The notes under the pieces: model-generated
What the model saw: only the letters and a program-made list of their open reading frames with translations
Databases searched by the model: none
Told to the model about the DNA's origin: nothing
Program-made: the position numbers and the translations under genes
Assembly (NCBI GenBank): GCA_030040235.1
Contig: JASHUC010000201.1
Location: forward strand, 1 to 25,016
Reading direction: 5' to 3'
Source of the DNA: Gammaproteobacteria bacterium
GTDB taxonomy: Bacteria; Pseudomonadota; Gammaproteobacteria; Steroidobacterales; Steroidobacteraceae
DNA length: 25,016 nucleotides
Part shown: positions 1-6,928 of the stretch, one piece after another
Numbering within the stretch: position 1 is the stretch's first letter
Layout: each line of letters begins with the position of its first letter

Positions 1-386
1 TTTACGCCGAGATGCGCGGCGATCTCGTCACGGCGCGCAACGTGCTCGACAGCGTGCGTGAAGGTCGCATCGATGTGGGTCCGCTCGATGCCTACTGGCA
101 CATGCTGATCGCGCGCCATGCTCCGGAGCTCGTCGCCGGAGTGCGTGTGCTCGCCGCAACCGAGCTCGCGCCGATGCCGCCCTTCGTCGCCGCCCGTGGA
201 GCCCCCGCGCAGATGATCGAGGGCCTGCGCACGGCGTTCCTGCGCGCCGCCACCCGCGACTGGTTCGCGGGGCTCGCCGAGCCGCTGCTGCTCGAGGGCT
301 TCAGTGCAGTGACCGCGGCGAGCTTTGCACCGCTCCTCGAGTGGGAGCGGGCCGCGAGGGCGCAAGGCTTCGAGCGGCCGGCCTGA
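1..386 (+). CDS. PhnD-like periplasmic substrate-binding protein, C-terminal fragment
   Basis: The reading frame is open from base 3 and enters from outside the window, so only the last roughly 128 codons are seen. The fragment contains REGRIDVGPLDAYW followed by an alanine-rich stretch with TELAPMPPFVAARGAP. This is the hinge and second-lobe pattern of the PhnD/SsuA/transferrin-like binding proteins that serve phosphonate- and sulfonate-type ABC importers. These proteins capture a small ligand in the periplasm and hand it to a permease. No permease or ATPase of that type is in the window, so its transporter and ligand are unknown. It ends 5 bp before the convergent stop of the desaturase gene. 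Family assignment is fairly secure; substrate is not. Confidence 0.75.
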   Translation, partial: YAEMRGDLVTARNVLDSVREGRIDVGPLDAYWHMLIARHAPELVAGVRVLAATELAPMPPFVAARGAPAQMIEGLRTAFLRAATRDWFAGLAEPLLLEGFSAVTAASFAPLLEWERAARAQGFERPA

Positions 387-391
387 GCGCT

Positions 392-1339
392 TTAGGCGCT
401 GCGCACCGGTACGCGGCCCGCCGGATGCGGCAGCACGTCGTGCACCCGGAACAGGTAACGGCGCGCGACCTCGAAGTAGGAGCGGTACACCAGCCCGCCA
501 TTGAGCGCGAGCAGCCGCTCGCGCTCGCGCCGGTAGAGCGCGCTGCAACGGTACCAGGGCACTCCCGGGGATTCGTGGTGCAGCAGGTGCAGGTTGTTGA
601 ACAGGAAGAGCGGCCCGAGGATCCACGAGCGCTCGACGATGGCGATCCGCTCCGGCACGGTTTGCCGCGCGCGGTGCTCGGGGAAGGAGCGAATGAGCTG
701 GATCGCGTTGGCGGGTACGGCCATCGCGAGGAAGTAGATCCAGAGCGGAATGCCGCACACGACCTCGAGCCACACGATGACGGGCACGCACCACAGGAGG
801 TGCTCGAGCCACGCGCGGCGTACGCCGGGCTCGTTGCGCAGCAGGGCGCGAGCCTCGAGCCACAGGAAAAGGGCGATGCGCCAGAACGAGCCGATCAGGA
901 CCCGGCCGGCGAGGGTGTGCTCGATGCGCAGGAACGCCCGGGTGAGAGGACTCAAGTGCTCCCAGTCCTCGGGCGTCCAGTAGAACGACTCGGGGTCGTC
1001 CACGGGATCGGTGAGCCGCTCGTCCTGGTGATGCACGTGGTGGGTGTGCTTGTAGCGCTCGTACGGGAGCCACACTGAGAGCGGCACCATGGCGAAGAGC
1101 CGATTGAGCGGCTTCCAGCGCGTCGGGTGGCCGTGAACGATCTCGTGCTGCAGCGAGCTGTGCAGCGTGATCAGCACGGCGGCAATCGGAGCAACGGCCG
1201 CGAGCGGCAACTGGGCATAGGCGCGTGTGATCGCGAGCCAGCCTCCGTAGGCGGCGATGATGAGCAGCAGCGTCGGAATCTCGACGGGCGGTACGGCGGC
1301 CGCCGCGCGGCGCGCTAGACGGGTATCGACAGAACTCAT
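392..1339 (-). CDS. Membrane fatty-acid-desaturase-family di-iron enzyme
   Basis: This 315-residue protein is predicted to be an integral inner-membrane di-iron enzyme. The three histidine boxes of the family are present: H-S-S-L-Q-H-E-I-V-H-G-H at 60-71, H-T-H-H-V-H-H at 98-104 and H-L-L-H-H at 251-255. Hydrophobic stretches lie at about 22-37, 45-60 and 185-212. Known family members desaturate or hydroxylate acyl chains, carotenoids or related lipids with O2 and an electron donor. The frame extends 17 codons further upstream to 1390, but that stretch is arginine-rich. The ATG at 1339 (MSSVDTRLARR) looks more natural, though no strong Shine-Dalgarno decides it. The gene lies between a PhnD-like binding protein and a betaine-type importer, so a non-lipid substrate is possible, but nothing here shows it. 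Confidence 0.82.
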   Translation of the reverse strand: MSSVDTRLARRAAAAVPPVEIPTLLLIIAAYGGWLAITRAYAQLPLAAVAPIAAVLITLHSSLQHEIVHGHPTRWKPLNRLFAMVPLSVWLPYERYKHTHHVHHQDERLTDPVDDPESFYWTPEDWEHLSPLTRAFLRIEHTLAGRVLIGSFWRIALFLWLEARALLRNEPGVRRAWLEHLLWCVPVIVWLEVVCGIPLWIYFLAMAVPANAIQLIRSFPEHRARQTVPERIAIVERSWILGPLFLFNNLHLLHHESPGVPWYRCSALYRRERERLLALNGGLVYRSYFEVARRYLFRVHDVLPHPAGRVPVRSA

Positions 1340-1438
1340 GCGCTCCACTCGAGTGCGGAAGCGGATCCGGCCGCACCCGCGCAAAGCCACGCTAGGGCTT
1401 GCGTCATCAATCTTACTTCAAGGAGCGCGCGCCTCCTA

Positions 1439-1467
1439 TTGACTGGCGTCTCTTTTCTCTCAGTCAA
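1439..1467. repeat. 7-bp perfect inverted repeat at the 3' end of yehW
   Basis: TTGACTG (1439-1445) is repeated inverted as CAGTCAA (1461-1467) around a 15-base pyrimidine-rich centre. It spans the stop codon of yehW at 1460-1462 and lies upstream of the desaturase gene. It could be a weak hairpin at the end of the importer transcript or an operator for the desaturase. No U-tract follows it on the minus strand, so a classic intrinsic terminator is not supported. Confidence 0.35.
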
Positions 1468-2203
1468 GGTGCGCCGTTCGACAGATTCTCCGCTCCAGCA
1501 CCAGCATTGCATCGTAAAGCAGGATCGCCATGAGGCCGGTCGCAAGCCCCCCCTGCAGGACGAAGGCGGTGTTATTGGACAGAAGACCGGCAATGATCAC
1601 CTCTCCGAGCCCCTTGGCCGCGACGGTAGATCCGAGCGTCGCCGTGCCGACATTGATCACGAGCGACAGCCGAATACCCTCCAGGATCAGGGGCATGGCC
1701 AACGGCAGCTCGACGCTGAGCAGGCGCTGACGCGCGCTCATGCCCATGCCGCTCGCGGCCTCGAGAACCGCGGGTGGGCAGGTATTGAGGCCCACGACCG
1801 TGTTCTCGAAGATCGGCAGCAGGCCGTAGGCAAAGAGCGCGATCAGCGTCGGCACCTCACCGAAACCGACGAGCGGTACCGCGATGGCGAGCACGGCGAC
1901 CGGCGGGAAGGTCTGGCCGATATTGACTAGAGCGCGCGAGAGCGGCAGGAATTCCGTCCCGCTCTGCCGAGTGACGAGGATCCCGAGCCCGACGGCCACC
2001 ACGGTGCTGCCTGCTGCAGCGCAACAAACCGTCCCCAGGTGCGCGAGCGCGAGTGCCAGCAGATTGCCCTGATCGTAGATGGGCGCCGCACCGGGGGGGG
2101 TCATCGGGGCAAACAGCGGCGCGAAGCTCTGCGGCACGACGAGGAAGGCCACGAGCGTGGCGAGGGCAGCAAGCCGCAGGAGCCGCGTGGCGAGTCGCGA
2201 CAT
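1460..2203 (-). CDS. yehW: Osmoprotectant ABC importer, short permease (YehW type)
   Basis: This 247-residue inner-membrane permease is the last gene of the yehZYXW-like importer operon. It has a MetI-type core with several transmembrane segments. The EAA loop reads LEAASGMGMSARQRLL and then VELPLAMPLILEGIR, the surface that docks with the ATPase. Its size is close to E. coli YehW (about 243 residues). The ATG at 2203 overlaps the stop of the ATPase gene by one base (TGATG), which implies translational coupling and argues against the longer in-frame extension to 2299. A run of eight G (2093-2100, plus strand) lies in the early part of the coding sequence. The expected partner is the long permease YehY, with which it would form the membrane channel for a betaine-like compatible solute. 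Confidence 0.88.
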   Translation of the reverse strand: MSRLATRLLRLAALATLVAFLVVPQSFAPLFAPMTPPGAAPIYDQGNLLALALAHLGTVCCAAAGSTVVAVGLGILVTRQSGTEFLPLSRALVNIGQTFPPVAVLAIAVPLVGFGEVPTLIALFAYGLLPIFENTVVGLNTCPPAVLEAASGMGMSARQRLLSVELPLAMPLILEGIRLSLVINVGTATLGSTVAAKGLGEVIIAGLLSNNTAFVLQGGLATGLMAILLYDAMLVLERRICRTAHLD

Positions 2204-3138
2204 CACTCGGGCCGGCCGCGGGCGAGGATGGCCGCGAGCGTCAGGTGACCACACGGCTTGCCCTCGGCATCGACCACCACGGCTGACTCGGCACCGCACC
2301 AGAGAAGCTCGGAGAGCACTTCGCGGAGCGAGGCCGTCGCCGGCACGCAGGGCCCGTGCGATCCGCCCGGCAGGACGGCCTCTGCGGCGGTCGTGAGCGA
2401 GAGGAGTCGCATGGCGCGGTCGGCAAGACCGGTCATGCGCGAGACGAACGGATCGGCCGGGTGCTGCAGCAGAGCCGACGGAGCGCCGTACTGCAGAATC
2501 CTTCCCTGGCTCATCACCGCGACGCGATCCGCGAGCCGAAACGCTTCATCCATGTCGTGCGTCACGAGCACGATGGTCGTGCCGAACCGTCGCCGGATGT
2601 CGAGCAGATCCTCGTGAGCCTTCGCGCGGGTGATCGGATCGAGCGCGCCGAAGGGCTCGTCCATGAGGAGCACGGCAGGCTCGGCGGCGAGCGCGCGCGC
2701 GATCCCGACCCGTTGCTGCTGCCCTCCCGAGAGCTGATGCGGAAATGCCTGCGCATACCGGGAGGGCTCGAGCTGAAACACCTCGAGCAGCTCGTGTACG
2801 CGGGTGCGGATGCGCGCCCGGTCCCAGCCGAGCAGGCGCGGCACGGTCGCGATGTTCTCGGCGACGGTGCGGTGCGGAAAGAGTCCGTGGCCCTGGATCA
2901 CGTACCCGATCCGGCGCCGCAGCAGATGCGCAGCCTCGCGCGCAGTGTCACGCCCATCGAGGAGGACGCGGCCGCGCGTCGGCTCGACGAGCCGGTTCAT
3001 CATGCGTAGCAGCGTCGACTTGCCCGAGCCGGAGCTGCCCACGACGACCGTGATCGAATGGCCTTCGACGGTCATCGAGACCCGGTCGACCACGGTCGAC
3101 TCGCCGTACTGCTTGGTGAGTTCCTCGACGCGGATCAC
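2203..3138 (-). CDS. yehX: Osmoprotectant ABC importer ATPase (YehX type)
   Basis: This 311-residue cytoplasmic ATPase powers the importer. Walker A is GSSGSGKST at 34-42, followed by the Q-loop stretch VIQGHGLFPHRTV, the signature LSGGQQQR and Walker B LLMDEPFGALD. It has the extended C-terminal part of the OpuCA/ProV branch, ending in a CBS-like segment (SAVVVDAEGKPCGHLTL). In relatives this region senses ionic strength. The start is a GTG at 3138, because the GTG shares four bases (GTGA) with the stop codon of the upstream permease. Upstream in the same frame the sequence is only a shadow of that permease. Length matches E. coli YehX (about 308). Confidence 0.92.
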   Translation of the reverse strand: MIRVEELTKQYGESTVVDRVSMTVEGHSITVVVGSSGSGKSTLLRMMNRLVEPTRGRVLLDGRDTAREAAHLLRRRIGYVIQGHGLFPHRTVAENIATVPRLLGWDRARIRTRVHELLEVFQLEPSRYAQAFPHQLSGGQQQRVGIARALAAEPAVLLMDEPFGALDPITRAKAHEDLLDIRRRFGTTIVLVTHDMDEAFRLADRVAVMSQGRILQYGAPSALLQHPADPFVSRMTGLADRAMRLLSLTTAAEAVLPGGSHGPCVPATASLREVLSELLWCGAESAVVVDAEGKPCGHLTLAAILARGRPE

Positions 3139-4340
3139 GGCTTGGCCAGAGCTCCGGCGCGCGTCGAGATTTTTGCCCGATCCACCACCTCGACCAGCGC
3201 ATCGAGTACCACGGCGGCCGAGAAGGCGAGGGCGACGATCGGAACGGCCCCGAGCAGCACCAGGTCGATCGCCGTCTGCCCGATGCCTTCGAACACGAAC
3301 GTCCCGAGACCACCGCCTCCGATGAGCGCGGCGATCGTGACGAGCCCGATGTTCTGTACCAGCACGATGCGGATGCCGGTCAGAATCACCGGCAGAGCGA
3401 GCGCGAGCTCGACGCCGATGAGGATCTGGCGACCCGTCATGCCCATGCCGCGCGCGGCTTCGACCGTCGCCGGCGAGACGCGCCTCAAACCCGCGACGGT
3501 GTTCGCGACGATCGGCAGGAGCGAATACAGGAACAGCGCAAGCGCCGCCGGCGCAGCGCCGATGCCCTGAATGCCGAGCTCCCTGGCGAGCGGTACCGCG
3601 GCCGCCAGCGCACCGAGGGGGGCCATCAGAATTCCGAACAGGGCGAGCGAGGGAACCGTCTCGATGAGGTTCAGCGTGCCGAGAATGCCGGCGCGCAGGC
3701 GCGGCACGCGGTGACACAGAATCCCGATCGGCAGGCCGGCCACGACCGCCGCGCCGAGCGAGCCGATCGCGAGGAGCACGTGCTGTCGAGCCTCGTGCGC
3801 GAAGCGCTCCGCGTTCACCGCGTACTCGCGCATGATCGAGAGGTTGTCGAATACGCCGTGCCCGAGCGCGAGACCGATCACCGCAATGAGCAGCGCGAGC
3901 AGCAGCACGCGCGCGAGCGGTCCGGGTGAGAGCCGCGTGACCGCATCCGTCATCATCAATCCAAGGACGATGAGGAGCACCCAGAATCCGGTGCCGGCGG
4001 CGACCCGCACGATCCGGTTGCCGGGCGGGGTGAGTGCGTTGGCGGCGCTCGCGACGGCGAGCGCCACCACGACGAGGCCGATCACGGCCGCAACGAGCCG
4101 GATGTGCGCCTCGGCCACGCCGAGCGCAATCAGCGCGACCACCGCGAGTGTCGCGAGGACGCCGAGTGCCTCGGGTGCCGGCAGCGCCTGGAGCAGGCTG
4201 TGCGGGTCTCCGGGCACGATGCGGTTCGATTTGAAGACGACGAACGGAAGCAGCATGAGCGCCGCGGCGCCCGCGGCCGTGAGCAGCGCACCGAGCCGGT
4301 CGAGGCCGCGCCCGCGCCTGATCCTCAGGACGGCGGTCAC
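3135..4340 (-). CDS. yehY: Osmoprotectant ABC importer, long permease (YehY type)
   Basis: This 401-residue permease has an N-terminal block of about five extra hydrophobic segments (roughly 18-36, 58-76, 80-102, 114-133 and 143-163). A standard MetI permease core follows from about residue 185. The EAA loop reads VEAARGMGMTGRQIL and then VELALALPVILTGIR. The extra N-terminal membrane block and the length are typical of YehY (E. coli about 385) and separate it from the short OpuCB/ProW-type permeases. The start is a GTG at 4340 that overlaps the stop of the binding-protein gene as GTGA, the same arrangement as at the next junction. A much longer in-frame reading upstream merely shadows the binding-protein gene. 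Confidence 0.9.
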   Translation of the reverse strand: MTAVLRIRRGRGLDRLGALLTAAGAAALMLLPFVVFKSNRIVPGDPHSLLQALPAPEALGVLATLAVVALIALGVAEAHIRLVAAVIGLVVVALAVASAANALTPPGNRIVRVAAGTGFWVLLIVLGLMMTDAVTRLSPGPLARVLLLALLIAVIGLALGHGVFDNLSIMREYAVNAERFAHEARQHVLLAIGSLGAAVVAGLPIGILCHRVPRLRAGILGTLNLIETVPSLALFGILMAPLGALAAAVPLARELGIQGIGAAPAALALFLYSLLPIVANTVAGLRRVSPATVEAARGMGMTGRQILIGVELALALPVILTGIRIVLVQNIGLVTIAALIGGGGLGTFVFEGIGQTAIDLVLLGAVPIVALAFSAAVVLDALVEVVDRAKISTRAGALAKP

Positions 4341-5272
4341 CTCAGTAAGCCTTTCGCCTTCAGATACGATGCCGCGACGGCCTCGGTCGACTCCCCATCG
4401 ACCTCGACGCGTGCATTGAGCGCTTGTAGCGTCGCGCGGTCGAGGCTCTCCATGAGCGGCTTGACGAGCGATGCGATCTGCGGATGAGCCTCGAGCACTG
4501 CCGCGCGGATGGTCGGCACCGGAGCGTAGACCGGCTGATCGTGCTTGTCGTCCTCGAGGACTCGAAGGTTCGCCGCGACGATGCCGCCATCGGTACCGTA
4601 GACCATGGCGGTGTTGGTGCCGTTCGTGCCGGCGGCCGCGGCCCGGATGGTCGCCGCGGTCTCTCCGCCGGCGAGCACGATGAGCTGCTCCGAGCCCAGC
4701 TTGAATCCGTAGGTCCTCTCGAGCGAGCTCAGCGTTCCACCGTTGGCGAACTCGGCCGAGCAGGCGAGCACCACCCGGCCTGCGCTCGAAACCCAGCGTG
4801 CAAAGTCGCTCATGGTCCGCAGGTGATACTCCCGGGCGGTGTCCTGGCGGACCGCGAGCGCCCACGCGTTGCTCGCCGGAGCGGGGGTGAGCCACACGAT
4901 GTGGTTCGCCGCGTAGTCGAGCCGGGCGCCGAGCGCGTAGCCCTTGCGCAGATCCTTCCAGGCCGGGTTCGATGGCATGTGGAAGAACACGCCTGCGTTC
5001 GCGGTATATTCCACATAGAGATCGATCGCGCCCGAGAGCAGCGCCTGGCGCACGACGGGGGTCGCTCCGAGTCTCATCCGGTCCACCGTTTGAATTCCGT
5101 GCGCCTGGAGCGTGAGCCGGATCATCTGGCCGATCATCGCCGACTCGTCCGAGAGCTTGGAGGAGACGACCACCGGTGCGCGGCTCGGGGCGACGGGCGC
5201 CGCCTGCAAGGGGAGCGGCGGGGCGAGGGCCAGCGCCGCGGCGAAGGTGAGCGTCTTGAGCGTTTTGAGCAC
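4337..5272 (-). CDS. osmF: Osmoprotectant-binding periplasmic protein (OsmF/YehZ type)
   Basis: This 311-residue protein is the first gene of the importer operon. A signal peptide is visible at residues 1-25 (KTLKT, hydrophobic AAALALAPPLPL, then LQAAPVA), so the protein is periplasmic. The mature part has OpuAC/OpuCC-type features: SSKLSDESAMIGQMIRLTL near the start, then SGAIDLYVEYTANAG, and later AGTNGTNTAMVYGTDGGIVAANLRVLEDDK. These are shared by glycine betaine, choline and carnitine binders of this branch. The start appears to be GTG at 5272. E. coli OsmF binds betaines weakly; here the divergent sarcosine-oxidase operon makes a methylated glycine a likely ligand, which is inference. 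Confidence 0.88.
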   Translation of the reverse strand: MLKTLKTLTFAAALALAPPLPLQAAPVAPSRAPVVVSSKLSDESAMIGQMIRLTLQAHGIQTVDRMRLGATPVVRQALLSGAIDLYVEYTANAGVFFHMPSNPAWKDLRKGYALGARLDYAANHIVWLTPAPASNAWALAVRQDTAREYHLRTMSDFARWVSSAGRVVLACSAEFANGGTLSSLERTYGFKLGSEQLIVLAGGETAATIRAAAAGTNGTNTAMVYGTDGGIVAANLRVLEDDKHDQPVYAPVPTIRAAVLEAHPQIASLVKPLMESLDRATLQALNARVEVDGESTEAVAASYLKAKGLLR

Positions 5273-5339
5273 GGATGTCCATCATTAGTCGGTGAGGCTC
5301 CCGCGCGTCAAGCCCCTCTCAAAGAGCGGCAGCTGCCTT
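5273..5339. promoter_or_regulatory. Divergent promoter region between osmF and soxB
   Basis: Only about 67 bases separate the osmF start from the first plausible soxB start, so both operons must be controlled from this stretch or from inside the neighbouring coding ends. I cannot assign clear -35/-10 boxes in either direction. The compact layout would let one regulator control uptake and breakdown together, but no regulator gene is in the window. Confidence 0.45.
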
Positions 5340-6662
5340 ATGATGAAGATGCAGAGAGATTCGATGCGCAGATCGGAACCGAATCCTTCGAGCGCCCGGC
5401 GAACAGCCGGCAGGCGTTACTCGGCCTGGCGCCTGCTCATCGAGGGCCTGCGCGGACAGCGCGGCTGGTCGCGCGCGTGGGCCAAGGCGAAGCCGCGCCC
5501 GCGTTATCGCGTCGTCGTCGTCGGCGGCGGCGGGCACGGTCTTGCGACCGCCTTCTATCTGGCGAGCGAATACGGCATCACCGATGTCGCGGTGCTGGAG
5601 AGGGGTCCGATCGGGCTGGGCAACGTCGGTCGCAACACGACGATCATCCGCTCGAACTATTTCCTGCCCGACAACATCCGCTTCTACGAGTTCTCGCTGC
5701 GGCTCTGGGAAGGGCTCGAGCGCGAGCTCAATTTCAATACCATGGTGAGCCAGCGCGGCGCGCTCAACCTGTTTCACAGCGAAGCCCAACGCGACCTCTA
5801 CACCCGGCGCGCGAACATGATGCGTGTGCTCGGGGCCGATGCGGTCGAGCTGGGCCGCGAGGCAGTGAAGGATCTGGTGCCGCTCGTCGATCTCGATAAC
5901 GGCCGCTATCCGGTGCTCGGGGGTTTCCTGCAGCCGCGCGGCGGCACGGTGCGGCACGATGCCGTCGCCTGGGGCTACGCCCGCGCCGCATCGCAAGCGG
6001 GCGTCGATATCATCGAGCATTGCGAGGTGACGGGGATCCGGCGCGAGGGGCAACGGGTGCTCGGCGTCGAGACCGCGCAGGGCTCCATCTCCGCCGCCAC
6101 CGTGTGTCTCGCCGTTGCCGGACATTCCTCGAGGCTGGCCGCCATGGCGGGTCTGCGGTTGCCGATCGAGACTCACGTGCTGCAGGCGTTCGTGAGCGAG
6201 CCGATCAAGCCGGTTCTCGATGCCGTCGTGACCTACGGGGCGGGACATTTCTATATCTCGCAGTCGGACAAGGGCGGGCTCGTCTTCGGCGGTGCCATCG
6301 ACGGATACAACTCCTACGGCCAGCGCGGCGCACTGCCGATCGCCGAGGAGGTCGCCGCCTCGGCGATGACGCTCATGCCCGGCCTCGCAAGAGTGAAGGT
6401 GCTGCGGCAATGGGGCGGGGTGATGGACATGACGATGGACGGATCGCCGATCATCTCGAGGACCCCGCTCGAGGGACTCATCCTCAATGGGGGCTGGTGC
6501 TATGGAGGCTTCAAAGCGATTCCGGCCGGCGGCATGGCCACGGCGCATCTGATCGCGTGCGGCGCGCCGCACCCGGTCGCGGCCCACCTGAGCCTGGATC
6601 GCTTCGCGAGCGGGCACACGCTCGATGAGCGCGGCGCAGGCCCCTTCCCGTACGCGCACTGA
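5340..6662 (+). CDS. soxB: Sarcosine oxidase, beta subunit
   Basis: This is the catalytic flavoprotein subunit of heterotetrameric sarcosine oxidase, which oxidises sarcosine to glycine plus a one-carbon unit. The FAD-binding motif is VVVVGGGGHGLATAFYLA. GRNTTIIRSNYF is characteristic of the family. GGTVRHDAVAWGYARAA contains the histidine (residue 206 from this start) that carries covalent FMN in characterised enzymes. The start is uncertain. In-frame ATGs lie at 5340, 5343, 5349 and 5364, and the last has an AGAGAG stretch 5 bases upstream. The family N-terminus (RYSAW, about 25 residues later) fits any of these better than the more distant start at 5292. The stop overlaps the soxD start by one base. 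It is the first gene of a six-gene operon. Confidence 0.95.
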   Translation: MMKMQRDSMRRSEPNPSSARRTAGRRYSAWRLLIEGLRGQRGWSRAWAKAKPRPRYRVVVVGGGGHGLATAFYLASEYGITDVAVLERGPIGLGNVGRNTTIIRSNYFLPDNIRFYEFSLRLWEGLERELNFNTMVSQRGALNLFHSEAQRDLYTRRANMMRVLGADAVELGREAVKDLVPLVDLDNGRYPVLGGFLQPRGGTVRHDAVAWGYARAASQAGVDIIEHCEVTGIRREGQRVLGVETAQGSISAATVCLAVAGHSSRLAAMAGLRLPIETHVLQAFVSEPIKPVLDAVVTYGAGHFYISQSDKGGLVFGGAIDGYNSYGQRGALPIAEEVAASAMTLMPGLARVKVLRQWGGVMDMTMDGSPIISRTPLEGLILNGGWCYGGFKAIPAGGMATAHLIACGAPHPVAAHLSLDRFASGHTLDERGAGPFPYAH

Positions 6663-6928
6663 TGCTGCGGATCCGCTGCCCTTGGTGCGGTGAGCGCGAT
6701 GAAACCGAGTTTCGCTATCGGGGCGATGCGAGTGTGGCGCGTCCCGGCATGGATGCCCCGCTCGATGCATTCCAGAGGTACCTCTACGAGCGCGATAACC
6801 CCCTCGGTTGGCATCTCGAGTGGTGGCTGCACGTCGGGGGCTGCCGCAAGCTCCTGAAGGTGCTGCGTCACACGCACACCCACGAGATTCGCTGGGCGGG
6901 CGGCGCCGCCGATGAGGTGCAGCGCTGA
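6662..6928 (+). CDS. soxD: Sarcosine oxidase, delta subunit
   Basis: This 88-residue zinc-binding subunit of heterotetrameric sarcosine oxidase has the expected ligand pattern. C-P-W-C lies at residues 6-9, and H-V-G-G-C lies near 56-60. The C-terminal HTHTHEIRW is also seen in relatives. Length is normal for the family (about 85-100). The small subunit is needed for assembly and has no catalytic role of its own. It starts on the last base of the soxB stop (TGATG) and its own stop overlaps the soxA start in the same way, so the three subunits are translationally coupled. Confidence 0.95.
   Translation: MLRIRCPWCGERDETEFRYRGDASVARPGMDAPLDAFQRYLYERDNPLGWHLEWWLHVGGCRKLLKVLRHTHTHEIRWAGGAADEVQR

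Noticed and set aside
386..400. Short AGCGC/GCGCT inverted repeat between the two convergent stops
   Set aside because: The 5-bp stem is too short, has no T-run and is likely to occur by chance in this composition.
3139..3717. N-terminal extension of the ATPase frame up to 3717
   Set aside because: It overlaps the permease coding sequence, is arginine-rich, and lies before the conserved ATPase start.
4341..5285. N-terminal extension of the long permease frame up to 5285
   Set aside because: The extension reads through the binding-protein gene in another frame and has no membrane or signal features. The GTG at 4340 overlapping the upstream stop explains the true start.
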